Notes: generated by a model from the sequence alone, not told the origin. A DNA stretch of 64,000 nucleotides from Adhaeribacter radiodurans (GCF_014075995.1 NZ_CP055153.1:6510001-6574000), one strand, 5' to 3'. Shown: positions 1-9,400, counted from the stretch's first letter. Program-made: numbers and translations.

Positions 1-755
1 TGTCCTTCTTTTTTGGCTTCGGCGCCCTGGTGTTTCTCCATAAAAGCGGGGAATTGCGCCATTAAATTTTGGAGATTCGTTTGCTCGGCCAGCAGCACGT
101 AGGTAAACATCGCATTGTTATTCCACCTTTGGAACCAGTCTTGTCCTTCGTAGTCTTTAATGGAAAAGATAAAATCAAATTTCAGGTGGGAGTTTTCCGG
201 CACGTTGGCCATTACGCCGCTCACTTTGCACGTTTGGGTTTTATCTAAGGTCAGGAGCTTGCCTACCGGGTTTTCGGAGCCGAAATACTTCTGGGCCATG
301 GCTTCGCTGATAACTACGTTATTCGGGTCGGCGAGTACTTGCCGCGGATCGCCTTGCACTAACGGAAAAGTAAATACTTCCAGAAAATTAGGATCCGTGA
401 TAAATACCCGGTCTTCTTTAAACGTTTTATCCTGATACGAAAACAAAGCGTTAGTCGACATAACCCGCACCGCTGCTTTTACATCGCCGGGAAAATCGTT
501 GCGCAGCGCGGGCGCATACGGCCCGGATACGTACGGTATTTTTGCTTTGTCGCCGTTGATGCTGGCCACGCGCAACACCCGGTAAATTCTGTCGCCTTGC
601 GCGTGAAAACGGTCGTAGCTGAGTTCGTTCTTTACAAATAAGAATATCAGCAAACAGCAGGTAATTCCCAGCGTTAGCCCTACTATGTTAATGGCAGTAT
701 AAAACTTCTGCCGCAGTAAATTCCGGTAAGCGAGTTTTAAGTAGTTGGAAAGCAT
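1..755 (-). CDS. FtsX/MacB-type ABC transporter permease, C-terminus beyond window
   Basis: I translated this by hand from the ATG at 755. It begins MLSNYLKLAYRNLLRQKFYT, the same opening as the three permeases that follow on this strand. A first membrane helix lies near residues 20-42. It is followed by a periplasmic MacB-like core with the family motifs VFTFPLVQGDP, VISEAMAQKYFG and VSGVMANVPENSHLKFDF. About 251 codons are present. The later FtsX membrane blocks, expected from a family length near 790 residues, lie left of the window. Proteins of this family form the membrane part of MacB-like ABC systems; the substrate is unknown. The 727-bp gap to the next permease and its repeats suggest a separate transcript. 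Confidence 0.88.
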   Translation of the reverse strand, partial: MLSNYLKLAYRNLLRQKFYTAINIVGLTLGITCCLLIFLFVKNELSYDRFHAQGDRIYRVLRVASINGDKAKIPYVSGPYAPALRNDFPGDVKAAVRVMSTNALFSYQDKTFKEDRVFITDPNFLEVFTFPLVQGDPRQVLADPNNVVISEAMAQKYFGSENPVGKLLTLDKTQTCKVSGVMANVPENSHLKFDFIFSIKDYEGQDWFQRWNNNAMFTYVLLAEQTNLQNLMAQFPAFMEKHQGAEAKKEG

Positions 756-887
756 GAGATGGATGATTAATTATTAATTTTTAAATTTTTTCATTTTCGA
801 AGCTTTTCTAGTCTCTTCTTTGCCTTAAGCTGGCATTAAACTAGCGCCCGTGTTTAGCGTAGCGGCACTGGTGACTTTTTAACAAGA

Positions 888-905
888 GCCAGTCTCCGGA
901 CTGGC
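888..905. repeat. 18-nt hairpin repeat, left copy
   Basis: GCCAGTC and GACTGGC flank a four-base loop, giving a perfect 7-bp stem. The same 18-mer occurs in opposite orientation at 1358-1375, so the pair brackets the dispersed repeat at 939-1140. It resembles a REP-type palindrome; the function is unknown. Confidence 0.6.
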
Positions 906-938
906 ATATCTGCCTATATCATTCCTTTCTGTTTGTCA

Positions 939-1140
939 TTGGAGCCGGTTCCCGTCTCCAGGCTCAAGTGCAATCTGGCTTGAATCGGCTGCGTTTGCCT
1001 CGTGGCCGGCGGGCCTCGTTTAGCTCTCTCGGGCTGTCTAAGCTTCCTTTCCTCGACTCCGTCTTCGGAATTTTGCTGCGCAAAACCGGAACCTTAGAAG
1101 GCCCTCTAGAGCCAAACTGGTGTCTTTGCTCTTAGCTGCT
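939..1140 (+). repeat. Dispersed ~200-bp repeat, copy A
   Basis: Copy A of a family seen four times in this window. It opens with a hairpin-forming GGAGCCGGTTCCCGTCTCC, continues through TTGCCTCGTGGCCGGC, CTCGTTTAGC and CCTTTCCTC, and has the strongest block CCGGAACCTTAGAAGGCCCT at 1086-1105. It ends at CTTAGCTGCT. The reverse complements of the copies at 25591-25789 and 30568-30740 align along nearly the whole length. No intact reading frame runs through it. It occupies most of the 727-bp gap between two permease genes; the rest of that gap holds only small palindromes and AT-rich sequence. Confidence 0.75.
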
Positions 1141-1245
1141 GCCTACCGGATAGTTGCCTTTTCTATGTTTTACTTTTTCCTGGCGCTGGGATTTGCTGAA
1201 CCTTTGCCTTACTATCAGTTATTGTCCTTTTAATCAGCTATAGAA

Positions 1246-1274
1246 AGTCCCCCTTTGGAGGGGGTAGGGGCAGG
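1246..1274. repeat. CCCCC/GGGGG short palindromic repeat
   Basis: Five C (1249-1253) and five G (1260-1264) form a small hairpin followed by a G-rich tail. Short sequences of this type recur between genes in many Bacteroidota genomes (general recollection, not checked here). It lies in the gap that holds repeat copy A. Confidence 0.4.
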
Positions 1275-1357
1275 ATATGTATTATCAGATCAAAAATTAC
1301 ACTCCTTCCTTTAACTACTAAATTTCCGCTTAACGGTTCCTCATGTTATCTGCTTTT

Positions 1358-1375
1358 GCCAGTCCGGAGACTGGC
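1358..1375. repeat. 18-nt hairpin repeat, right copy (inverted)
   Basis: GCCAGTCCGGAGACTGGC is the exact reverse complement of the element at 888-905. The two copies therefore lie head to head about 470 bp apart around repeat copy A, an arrangement like paired REP sequences. Confidence 0.6.
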
Positions 1376-1482
1376 ATTTGTCTTTAACCACCAGTCTCGT
1401 AGCGCTAAGACTTGCGCTGGTTATGTTCATCGTCCGATACTTATTTTAATTTTTGTTAATCAAACAACGGATAACTAATTGC

Positions 1483-3840
1483 TTACTCGCTTCGCAAAGA
1501 ATTTACCGGGTTGGCTACGGCGCTGCGCACGGCCTGGAAACTCACGGTTAAAAGCGCAATGCCCAAGGTGGCTACACCGGCCAGGGCAAAAATCCACCAA
1601 CCTAAATCAGCGCGGAAAGCAAAGTTTTGCAACCATTTACTCATCGCCCACCAAGCCAGCGGCCAGGCTAGCACATTGGCCAGAACTACTAGTTTTAGAA
1701 AATCCTTAGAAAGTAAGGCTACAATGTTAACTACCGAGGCACCCAGTACTTTGCGCACGCCAATTTCTTTGGTGCGTTGCTCAGCGGTAAAAAGCGCTAA
1801 GCCAAATAAACCTAAGCACGAAATAAAAATGGCTAAACCCGCAAAGCAATTAATCAGGGTGCCAATGGTCATTTCGCTTTTGTATTGTTCTTCAAAAACT
1901 TCGTCGAGGAACTTGTATTCAAACGGGTAGCCTGGATTATACTTACGGGTAACTTTTTCTAAATTTGTTAAGGCTTCTTTGGTTTTGCCGGGTTCCGTGC
2001 GGATTAATACAAGGCCTTCTCCGCGGGGTTCCGGCAGGGGTAGCATAATTAAAGGTTTAATGGGTTCGTGCAGCGACTGCGTATGAAAGTTTTGAACTAC
2101 CCCAATAATTTTTCCTTTGCCATTCCAGAAAGAAACGGTTTGCCCGATTGGGTTTTTCATGCCCATCATGTCGGCGGCGGCTTCGTTTATCATGTACGCG
2201 CTGCTATCGCTGGCAAAATCGCGGGAAAAAGTACGGCCATCCTTCAGCCGGATGTTCATGGTGGTAAAGTAGTCGTAATCCACAAAAACGCCCGAAATAG
2301 AAGTTGCTTTTTTGTCGGATTTGCCGGGCCATTGCAAATCGGCGGACGAGTTATAAATGGACATGGGAAGGTCACTGGTGGTGGTAACCCCTTTAATGCC
2401 GGGCGTTTGCAGCAGTTCGGTTTTAAAAACTTTTATATTTTTGTCTAACCCGCCCTCTACGCCAATAGAAATAACATTTTCCCGATCGAAGCCTAAATTG
2501 CGGTTCTGAATAAAATTAATTTGCCGGTAAATAACCGCTGTGCCTACCATTAAAATAAGCGATAAGGTAAACTGAAAAACTACCAGGCCTTTCCGGAACA
2601 GCAGCGATTTAAACCCAAATTTAATATTGCCTTTTAATACTTTTACCGGCTCCAGCGACGATAAAAACAAAGCCGGGTAACTGCCCGCAATAAGTCCGGT
2701 GAGTACCGTAATGCCCCCCAACGAAAGCAGAAATGCCGGATGGGTATAATTAAGGTTGATAAATTTGCCGGTAACCTGGTTAAAAGTAGGTAGCAATAAA
2801 ATAACCAATAAAAGCGAAAGCAACATGGCCAGCAAAGCCGTAAGTAAAGCTTCGCCCATAAACTGCCCCATTAACAACGACCGGGCCGCCCCGATTACTT
2901 TGCGAATGCCTACTTCTTTGGAGCGCTTCGCCGAGCGGGCAGTAGCCAGGTTCATGAAATTAATGCAGGCAATTAGTAAAATAAATACCGCTACCAGGGT
3001 AAATAAGCGTACGTATACAATGCGGCCCCCATCGGGTTTACCGGCTTTGTAGGCGTGCAAGTGCATTTCGGAAAGGGGTTGTAAGAAAAAATCGGCTTTT
3101 TGTTCCGGATGATTTTGCGGCATGTATTTCCGGACTTGCGCATCTACCTTGGCAAAATTAGCATCGGGCCGCAGTTGCAAAAAGGTAGTTAAGCTAAAGT
3201 TACCCCAGGTTTTTACCCAATCGTTCTTTTTAACAAATACTTCTATCGGTAACACAAAATCAACCCGCAGAGAGGAGTTCTGGGGCATATCCTGCATCAC
3301 GCCTGTTACCCGCACATTGCTCTGGTCTTTGAGGTTAATAATTTGCCCCAGTGCGGCCTGGTTCCCAAAATACTTACGCGCTAAAGATTGGGATATTACT
3401 ATTGCATCCGGCGTGGCTAAAGCGGTTTTGGGGTCACCTTCTACTAAGGGAAACGAAAACATTTGAAATAACTCGGGACCCACAAACCGGCCTTTGGTTT
3501 CTTTGTTTGTCTTGCCGTTGGCTTTAAATATTACACCTAAATCCCAATCCGTCATCTGTGCTACGTGGGTAATTTCCGGAATGTCTTTGCGGAGCGCTTC
3601 GCCTAAAGGCTGCGGCGTATTGTTTCCAGTTTGGGTTTCGCCCCAATTTAAATTAGCCATAATCCGATACAGCTGCGGCCCGTTCTTATGAAATTTATTA
3701 TAGCTTGTTTCGTCCTGTACCCAAAGCATAATTAAAATACTACAGGTCATGCCTAAAGCCAAACCCAGAATATTGATAAAAGAAAAAGCTTTGTGGCGGA
3801 GCAGGTTGCGCAACGCAATTTTCAGGTAATTCTGGAGCAT
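1483..3840 (-). CDS. FtsX/MacB-type ABC transporter permease
   Basis: The 785-residue product has the usual layout of Bacteroidota tandem permeases. A first helix lies near residues 20-42 after MLQNYLKIALRNLLRHKAFS. A periplasmic MacB-like domain runs to about 275. The first FtsX block starts at VRLFTLVAVFILLIACINF and carries KEVGIRKVIGA. A second periplasmic segment is followed by a last FtsX block with ISCLGLFGLALFTAEQRTKE and IGVRKVLGAS. No ATPase is encoded nearby, so the partner is encoded elsewhere or the protein works differently. The start fits all paralogues. Upstream, 3939-4055 holds a regulatory module also found before the permease at 6861-9218. Confidence 0.93.
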   Translation of the reverse strand: MLQNYLKIALRNLLRHKAFSFINILGLALGMTCSILIMLWVQDETSYNKFHKNGPQLYRIMANLNWGETQTGNNTPQPLGEALRKDIPEITHVAQMTDWDLGVIFKANGKTNKETKGRFVGPELFQMFSFPLVEGDPKTALATPDAIVISQSLARKYFGNQAALGQIINLKDQSNVRVTGVMQDMPQNSSLRVDFVLPIEVFVKKNDWVKTWGNFSLTTFLQLRPDANFAKVDAQVRKYMPQNHPEQKADFFLQPLSEMHLHAYKAGKPDGGRIVYVRLFTLVAVFILLIACINFMNLATARSAKRSKEVGIRKVIGAARSLLMGQFMGEALLTALLAMLLSLLLVILLLPTFNQVTGKFINLNYTHPAFLLSLGGITVLTGLIAGSYPALFLSSLEPVKVLKGNIKFGFKSLLFRKGLVVFQFTLSLILMVGTAVIYRQINFIQNRNLGFDRENVISIGVEGGLDKNIKVFKTELLQTPGIKGVTTTSDLPMSIYNSSADLQWPGKSDKKATSISGVFVDYDYFTTMNIRLKDGRTFSRDFASDSSAYMINEAAADMMGMKNPIGQTVSFWNGKGKIIGVVQNFHTQSLHEPIKPLIMLPLPEPRGEGLVLIRTEPGKTKEALTNLEKVTRKYNPGYPFEYKFLDEVFEEQYKSEMTIGTLINCFAGLAIFISCLGLFGLALFTAEQRTKEIGVRKVLGASVVNIVALLSKDFLKLVVLANVLAWPLAWWAMSKWLQNFAFRADLGWWIFALAGVATLGIALLTVSFQAVRSAVANPVNSLRSE

Positions 3841-3938
3841 ATCCGTTGAAGGTAAAATTTAAAAATTACGCAAGTTTAAAATGCGGAAGGCTGATCAACC
3901 TAATACTTACCAATACCAACCATCCGGCTAAACTGAAA

Positions 3939-4055
3939 GTAAGAAAGATGCCACAACTATAAATATTTGTTTATCAGTTATTTGAAAGGTAGTATGGCTC
4001 GGAATTTTTAAAAATTTGTTCGGTTTTGATACAACTTTTGTTCGCTTTTAGAACA
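3939..4055 (-). promoter_or_regulatory. Tandem operator plus sigma-54-like box upstream of permease
   Basis: Read on the minus strand, TGTTCTAAAAGCGAACA (4039-4055) is followed 22 bp on by the related TGTATCAAAACCGAACA (4017-4033). TGGCATCTTTCTTAC (3939-3953) follows 64 bp downstream. The first 17-mer is an inverted repeat, TGTTC-N7-GAACA. The last box matches the -24 half of the sigma-54 consensus (TGGCA) but has AC instead of GC at -12. The same module lies at 9294-9400 before another permease gene, which argues that it is functional. A sigma-54 activator is only inferred; none is encoded in this window. Confidence 0.6.
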
Positions 4056-4100
4056 AGCCCGGGTAGGTTCTGCGGCCGGATTTCGGAACCTTAATTTAGA

Positions 4101-4216
4101 AGATTATCTGCACCAGGATTTAGGGGATTAAAGGATTGTCTTGATCTAAAAATAAATGGGATGATAAATTTTAATAATATTCCAGGTAATCCCGTAATCC
4201 TACGAATCAAGGTGCC
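4101..4216 (-). repeat. AATCC-rich interspersed repeat, copy 1
   Basis: The plus strand reads CAGGATTTAGGGGATTAAAGG near 4114, with related AATCCCGTAATCC near 4190 and ending at GGTGCC. Its reverse complement resembles 6721-6850, with a shared AATCCTTTAATCC block and a following ATCCTGGT-CAGA block. It has no coding potential. It fills the gap directly downstream of the permease at 4219-6654. Confidence 0.5.
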
Positions 4217-4218
4217 GA

Positions 4219-6654
4219 CTACTCATTGCGCAGCGAATGGACCGGATTGGCTAAGCTGGCTTTAATGGCTTGCACGCTGATGGTGAGCAACGCAATAAGA
4301 ATGGCCAACAGGGCAGCTGCCGCAAAAATCGGCCAGGTTAAAGTAATCCGGTATTCAAAATCCTGGAGCCAGCGGTGCATGCCCCACCAAGCTACGGGCC
4401 AGGCCAGCAAGTTGGCCAGCACCACTAATTTTAAAAAATCACGCGAGATTAAACCCAGAATGTTCGCCACTGAAGCACCCAGTACTTTGCGAATACCAAT
4501 TTCTTTGGTGCGTTGCTCGGTGGTAAAGGCCACCAAACCAAATAGGCCCAAACAAGCAATAAAAATTGCCAGCGCCGAAGCTACGGTAAATACTTTACTG
4601 TATTGTTGTTCTTGCTGGTACTGCTCGTTGTAGCGGTCATTTAAAAAGTAATACTCAAACGGGTTGCCCGGGTAGCTGGCTAAGTACAGCTGTTCCAGTT
4701 CAGCTATTTTACGGGTCATGCGGTCGGGGGAGAGTTGCACGGTAATAGGACCTTTGTAAAGGCTCGGCAAAAAGATAATCGGGTCGATGGCTTGTTTTAA
4801 GCCCTGGTGGTGGTAATTGCGCACCACGCCTACTACCTGATACAGTTGCCCCCAGGAAATTGTTTTTCCGACGGCAGCCGCGGCCGAGGCAAAGCCCAGC
4901 TCCCGGGCTGCCGTTTCGTTGAGCATTACTTTGGCACTTTTTTCCCAGGCCAGCGTAGCTTCCTGGTGGGTAAAGTTGCGGCCCGCCGCTACGGCAATGC
5001 TGTAGGTTTTTAAATACTGATCGTCGATAATGCCCATTTTATAATTTTTCTTACTATCTAGGGCGGGAGCGCCGGGTTTAGCAATGCCCGTGGCCGTGAA
5101 GCTGTAAAAACCACCCGGTACCATGCTGCTCTGGCTAAAGTTTTTGACGTAAGGCAGTTGGCTTAATTGCTGTTTTAACAAAGCCGATCCCGAAGCAACA
5201 GCGGCATCATCGCCCACCTGCGGCCCTTGAGTAACAATGCGCTGGTCCATTTTAAAACCTAAATCCTGGCCTTGCATGTACTGCAATTGCTTGTTTAACA
5301 CGAGCGTGGCAATAATTAACAACACCGAGGCGCTAAATTGCCCTACTACCAGGGTTTTGCGGAGCCAAAAACCACGACCCGTGCGCGGCGTGCCTTTTAA
5401 AGTTTGCACCGGCTGAAAAGTTACCAACGTAAATGCCACGTACAACCCCGAACCCAAAGCGCCGGTTAATAGCAGGCCTAAACCCAGTAGCCAGAAATTT
5501 TCGGTTTGCAGCACATCTAAATTTAGTTCTTTTTTTACTAGCTCGTTAAAAGTGCTTTGCAGCAAGGTTACCAAGCCCAGCGCCAGAACAAAACCGGCCA
5601 AATTTAAGAACAACGACTCGCTCAGAAATTGTCCGATTAATTGCCCCGTCCGCGCCCCGATTACTTTCCGGATACCAACTTCTTTCGCGCGTTTTAAAGC
5701 GCCGGCCGTAGAAAGATTAACGTAATTAAACCAGGCAATCACTAAAATTAAACCCGCAATGCCTTCCAGTAAATACACAAACCCCAGGCTGCCATTTGCC
5801 CGGCCCGGAGCGCTTAGCGAGGCTGCTAAATGCAAATTGCCAGCCGGCTGCACCAAAAAATGATTCTGATCCTGAGGGTCGCGTTGCCGGGCCAGCGCAT
5901 CAATTTTGGCAGCTAAAGCCCGGTGATCAGCGCCGGGGCTTAATTGCAGAAAAGTAGTTAAAAACGAACCATCAAAACCATCCAGGCGCGCCCAACCGTT
6001 GCCGTTTAAATTGGCCGGGTTCGCCAACGTAATCAACGAAAAGATAGCATCGAAACGTAAGTCCGAGTTCAGGGGCATATCGGCGTACACCGCCGTTACC
6101 TTGTACAAGGTTTTACCAAACTGGTTATTTAGCGCGATAACCTGACCCAGCGCCGGCTGGTTACCAAAGTACTTCTGAGCCTGTGTTTGCGATAGAGCCA
6201 CGGTATTGGGGGCTTGCAGCGCGGTGGTTGCCTGGCCCTGCATCACCGGGAAAGTAAATAATTTAAAAAAACTAGCATCGGCGTAAGCCAATTTGGTTTC
6301 GCGGAAGAGCTGCGGGCCTTGGTTGGTTTTACCCAGTGCCGTAGAAACAACCCCGCTGCCGAATCCTTCTGCGAGGCGGCAGTAAGCCTGCACTTCCGGA
6401 AATTGCTGCTTCAGCAAAGGTGCTACGGCGGGTGCCATGTCTACCCACACCTCGCCTTCGGGCGTTTGGGTTTGTACCTGGTACAGCGTGGCTAAGTTTT
6501 GATGAAAACGATTAAAGCTGCGTTCAAAACTAACGTACTCCAGAATCAGCACAAAAGCCGTTATGCCCAGCGCTAAACCCAGAATATTAATCAGCGAGAA
6601 AGCTTTGTGGCGCCATAATATCCGCCAGGTAGTTTTGAGATAGATGGTCAGCAT
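4219..6654 (-). CDS. FtsX/MacB-type ABC transporter permease
   Basis: An upstream in-frame ATG at 6717 adds 21 polar residues. The ATG at 6654 is preferred because it yields MLTIYLKTTWRILWRHKAFS, matching the conserved start of the paralogues. The 811-residue product has the family order: N-terminal helix, MacB-like periplasmic domain (VMQGQATTAL, VALSQTQAQKYFG), FtsX block with KEVGIRKVIGAR, second periplasmic part, and C-terminal FtsX block with EQRTKEIGIRKVLGAS. It is the most divergent of the four and has extra glycine/alanine-rich stretches. No copy of the shared operator module lies upstream, so it may be read through from the permease at 6861-9218, about 206 bp away. Confidence 0.9.
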   Translation of the reverse strand: MLTIYLKTTWRILWRHKAFSLINILGLALGITAFVLILEYVSFERSFNRFHQNLATLYQVQTQTPEGEVWVDMAPAVAPLLKQQFPEVQAYCRLAEGFGSGVVSTALGKTNQGPQLFRETKLAYADASFFKLFTFPVMQGQATTALQAPNTVALSQTQAQKYFGNQPALGQVIALNNQFGKTLYKVTAVYADMPLNSDLRFDAIFSLITLANPANLNGNGWARLDGFDGSFLTTFLQLSPGADHRALAAKIDALARQRDPQDQNHFLVQPAGNLHLAASLSAPGRANGSLGFVYLLEGIAGLILVIAWFNYVNLSTAGALKRAKEVGIRKVIGARTGQLIGQFLSESLFLNLAGFVLALGLVTLLQSTFNELVKKELNLDVLQTENFWLLGLGLLLTGALGSGLYVAFTLVTFQPVQTLKGTPRTGRGFWLRKTLVVGQFSASVLLIIATLVLNKQLQYMQGQDLGFKMDQRIVTQGPQVGDDAAVASGSALLKQQLSQLPYVKNFSQSSMVPGGFYSFTATGIAKPGAPALDSKKNYKMGIIDDQYLKTYSIAVAAGRNFTHQEATLAWEKSAKVMLNETAARELGFASAAAAVGKTISWGQLYQVVGVVRNYHHQGLKQAIDPIIFLPSLYKGPITVQLSPDRMTRKIAELEQLYLASYPGNPFEYYFLNDRYNEQYQQEQQYSKVFTVASALAIFIACLGLFGLVAFTTEQRTKEIGIRKVLGASVANILGLISRDFLKLVVLANLLAWPVAWWGMHRWLQDFEYRITLTWPIFAAAALLAILIALLTISVQAIKASLANPVHSLRNE

Positions 6655-6720
6655 AACTTTAGTCGATTGTCCATGGTTCCATCGTCCACGGGTTCTAAAA
6701 ATTTTATTTGTCTGCACTTT

Positions 6721-6850
6721 GATTTACCGGATTGCTGGATTATCAGGGAGGTGATTTATAATTTATTTGGATAAATTTTAATCTCTCTAACCGATCACGT
6801 CTTTTTTCAATCAAGCTAATCCTTTAATCCAACAGATCCTGGTTCAGACC
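6721..6850 (+). repeat. AATCC-rich interspersed repeat, copy 2 (inverted to copy 1)
   Basis: It contains AATCCTTTAATCCAACAG and ATCCTGGTTCAGAC near its right end, inverted relative to 4101-4216. It lies in the gap between two permease genes. The copies agree best at the AATCC ends, while the middle is AT-rich and diverged. Confidence 0.5.
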
Positions 6851-6860
6851 AAACTCAGTT

Positions 6861-9218
6861 TTACTCGCTGCGCAACGAGGCAACCGGATTGGTAATGGCC
6901 GTCCGGATGGCGTGGTAACTCACAGTAAGTAAGGCAATGAGTAGGGTAGCCCCACCGGCTAATGCAAATATCCACCAAGCCAAATCGGTACGGTATTGGA
7001 AATTCTGCAACCAGCCATTCATAAAGTAGGCCGCTAGTGGCCAGGCAATTAGATTGGCCAGTAACACCAGTTTTAGAAAATCTTTGGACAGCATACCGGT
7101 AATATTTAAAACTGAAGCCCCTAGTACTTTCCGAATGCCGATTTCTTTGGTGCGTTGCTCGGCGGTAAATAAAGCTAACCCAAACAAACCTAAGCAAGAA
7201 ATAAAAATAGCTAAGAACGCGAAATAGTAAGCCAGTTGGCCAATTACGGCTTCGCTCCGGTACATCTGCTCAAAATCCTCGTCGAGAAAGTGGTATTCAA
7301 AAGGGTAACCCGGATTATATTGCTTGGCGAGTTTTTCGAGTTGGGTTAAACCGGTGCTGGTTTTACCGGCAGCCAGTCGTACAAACAGATAATCGGCATA
7401 TTTTGGCTGCAGAAGCATAATGAGGGGCTGCATGGCATTGTGCAAGGAAGAAGAATGAAAATCTTTTGTTACGCCAATAATATGGCCTTCTACTCCCATT
7501 ACTTTAATTTTTTGGCCAACCGGTTCTTTCAAATTCATCAGCCGAACGGCTTCTTCGTTTACAATAAAATTAGAGGTATCGGTACCAAACTCCCGCGAGA
7601 AATCGCGGCCAGCCTTTAACTGAATATCCATAGTGCGCAAATAATCATATTCGGTAGCTACCACGCTAAACAGCACGTCGGCTTTGGGTGTTTTGCCGGG
7701 CCATTCTACCCCGCCGGTAGAGAAGCCAACGGTAAGCGGATTTTGATTTGAAAGAGTTGCTCCTTTAATATCGGATGAACGCAGCAGATCGGCTTTTAAG
7801 CTGGCGGCATGTTCTTTCAAGCCACCTTCCAGGTACAGGTAGGCCACATTTTCGCGGTTCAGACCCAGGTTTTTATGCCGAATGTACTGCACCTGGCTGT
7901 ATACGACCAATGCACTTACAATAAGCACCGACGACAAAATAAATTGAAATACCACCAAACCTTTGCGGAACCAGATGGAACTATTACTAAAACGCAGCGT
8001 GCCTTTTAAAACTTTTACTGGCTCGAACGATGATAAAAACAAAGCCGGGTAAGAACCTGCTAATAAACCCGTAATAATCGCAATTCCCGTTACTGCCAGC
8101 AGAAACAGTGGACTGCCGTACGGAATAGAGATAACTTTACCGGTGAGCTGGTTAAAAACCGGCATTAAAAGCTGCACCAGTACCAACGCAAAAACCGTAG
8201 CCAGTAACGTAACCAGCATGGACTCACCGATAAACTGCCCGATGAGCTCGCGTTTACCCGCCCCGATTACCTTACGTACGCCTACTTCTTTGGCTCGCCG
8301 CGCGGATCGCGCCGTAGCTAAATTCATGAAATTAATGCAGGCTATAATTACGATAAAAATAGCTACTACCGAAAACAAGCGCACGTACTCGATGCGCCCG
8401 CCCACGGGTACCTTGCTCGATTTGAAACTGCCGTGCAGGTACATGTCTTTTACCGGTTGCAAAAACAAATCAATATTGCTATCCTTTTGCTTGGTAGGGA
8501 TGTAATGCTCCATTTTTTGGTTAAGGCTAGCCAGCGAAGCTCCCGGCTGCAGCAGCACGTAGGTTTTAGGGCCGTTGTTGCCCCAGTCTTTTACCCAATC
8601 ATTTTCTTTGGCGTAATCGCTAAAGGGCATTACCCAATCGAACTGCAACGATGAGTTTTTAGGCACTTTTTTAAATACGCCGGTAATCTGGTAGGTATCT
8701 TTACTATTTACTTTAATGGTTTTACCCACCACGTTCGTCGTCCGGAAATACTTCTGGGCCATGGTTTCCGAAATAGCTACTGAGCGGGGATGTGTAAGGG
8801 CCGTTTGCGGATTGCCCTGAATAAAATCGAAAGAAAATATTCGGAAAAAATCCGGGCTGGCGTATGTGCCGGGTTGTTTCAGAGCTTGATCTGCGTTGGT
8901 AAATAGCAGGTTAAAACCTGGATGAAGGGTTACGGCTTGCGCTATCTCAGGAAAATCTTTAGGTAAATTCTCTCCTAAAGGTCCGGGAGTAGCATCGAAG
9001 GTAAAATCGGAATTGCCGCCGTAATGCTGTACTTCCATCACCCGGTACAGCCGATCAATCTTGGTATGAAATTGATTAAAACTACGTTCGTCCTGCACCC
9101 AAAGCATAATTAAAATACTGCAGGTCATGCCCAAAGCCAACCCCGAAATATTAATAAAAGAAAACACTTTGTGCCGGAACAGATTACGTAACGCTATTTT
9201 CAGGTAGTTCGTGAGCAT
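6861..9218 (-). CDS. FtsX/MacB-type ABC transporter permease
   Basis: The 785-residue paralogue is closest to the one at 1483-3840: same length, and nearly the same opening (MLTNYLKIALRNLFRHKVFS). An N-terminal helix, periplasmic MacB-like domain (FIQGNPQTAL, VAISETMAQKYF), FtsX block with KEVGVRKVIGAGKRE, second periplasmic region (GRDFSREFGTD) and C-terminal FtsX block with EQRTKEIGIRKVLGAS are visible. It sits in the inner membrane. It is probably the promoter-proximal gene of this part of the array, because the shared operator/box module lies just upstream at 9294-9400. Substrate and ATPase partner cannot be read from the sequence. Confidence 0.93.
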   Translation of the reverse strand: MLTNYLKIALRNLFRHKVFSFINISGLALGMTCSILIMLWVQDERSFNQFHTKIDRLYRVMEVQHYGGNSDFTFDATPGPLGENLPKDFPEIAQAVTLHPGFNLLFTNADQALKQPGTYASPDFFRIFSFDFIQGNPQTALTHPRSVAISETMAQKYFRTTNVVGKTIKVNSKDTYQITGVFKKVPKNSSLQFDWVMPFSDYAKENDWVKDWGNNGPKTYVLLQPGASLASLNQKMEHYIPTKQKDSNIDLFLQPVKDMYLHGSFKSSKVPVGGRIEYVRLFSVVAIFIVIIACINFMNLATARSARRAKEVGVRKVIGAGKRELIGQFIGESMLVTLLATVFALVLVQLLMPVFNQLTGKVISIPYGSPLFLLAVTGIAIITGLLAGSYPALFLSSFEPVKVLKGTLRFSNSSIWFRKGLVVFQFILSSVLIVSALVVYSQVQYIRHKNLGLNRENVAYLYLEGGLKEHAASLKADLLRSSDIKGATLSNQNPLTVGFSTGGVEWPGKTPKADVLFSVVATEYDYLRTMDIQLKAGRDFSREFGTDTSNFIVNEEAVRLMNLKEPVGQKIKVMGVEGHIIGVTKDFHSSSLHNAMQPLIMLLQPKYADYLFVRLAAGKTSTGLTQLEKLAKQYNPGYPFEYHFLDEDFEQMYRSEAVIGQLAYYFAFLAIFISCLGLFGLALFTAEQRTKEIGIRKVLGASVLNITGMLSKDFLKLVLLANLIAWPLAAYFMNGWLQNFQYRTDLAWWIFALAGGATLLIALLTVSYHAIRTAITNPVASLRSE

Positions 9219-9293
9219 ATTATCTAAACCAGGATGAACAAAAGATTTTAGAGCCTTACTATTTAGTAAAATTTAAGATTTAGTAACAATAGA

Positions 9294-9400
9294 ATAAGAA
9301 AGATGCCATTATTTTATCCTACTTATTATCAATGTGTTATATAGCTTTTGGAGTGTAAAACGTCCGGTTTCGATACAATTTTTTGTTCGCTTTTAGAACA
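9294..9400 (-). promoter_or_regulatory. Second copy of the tandem operator plus sigma-54-like box
   Basis: Minus-strand order is TGTTCTAAAAGCGAACA (9384-9400, identical to the copy at 4039-4055), then a diverged second 17-mer (9361-9377) 23 bp on, then TGGCATCTTTCTTAT (9294-9308) 53 bp downstream. The surrounding sequence is otherwise unlike 3939-4055, so these blocks look selected. The -12 half lacks the usual GC, so sigma-54 use is uncertain. Confidence 0.6.
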
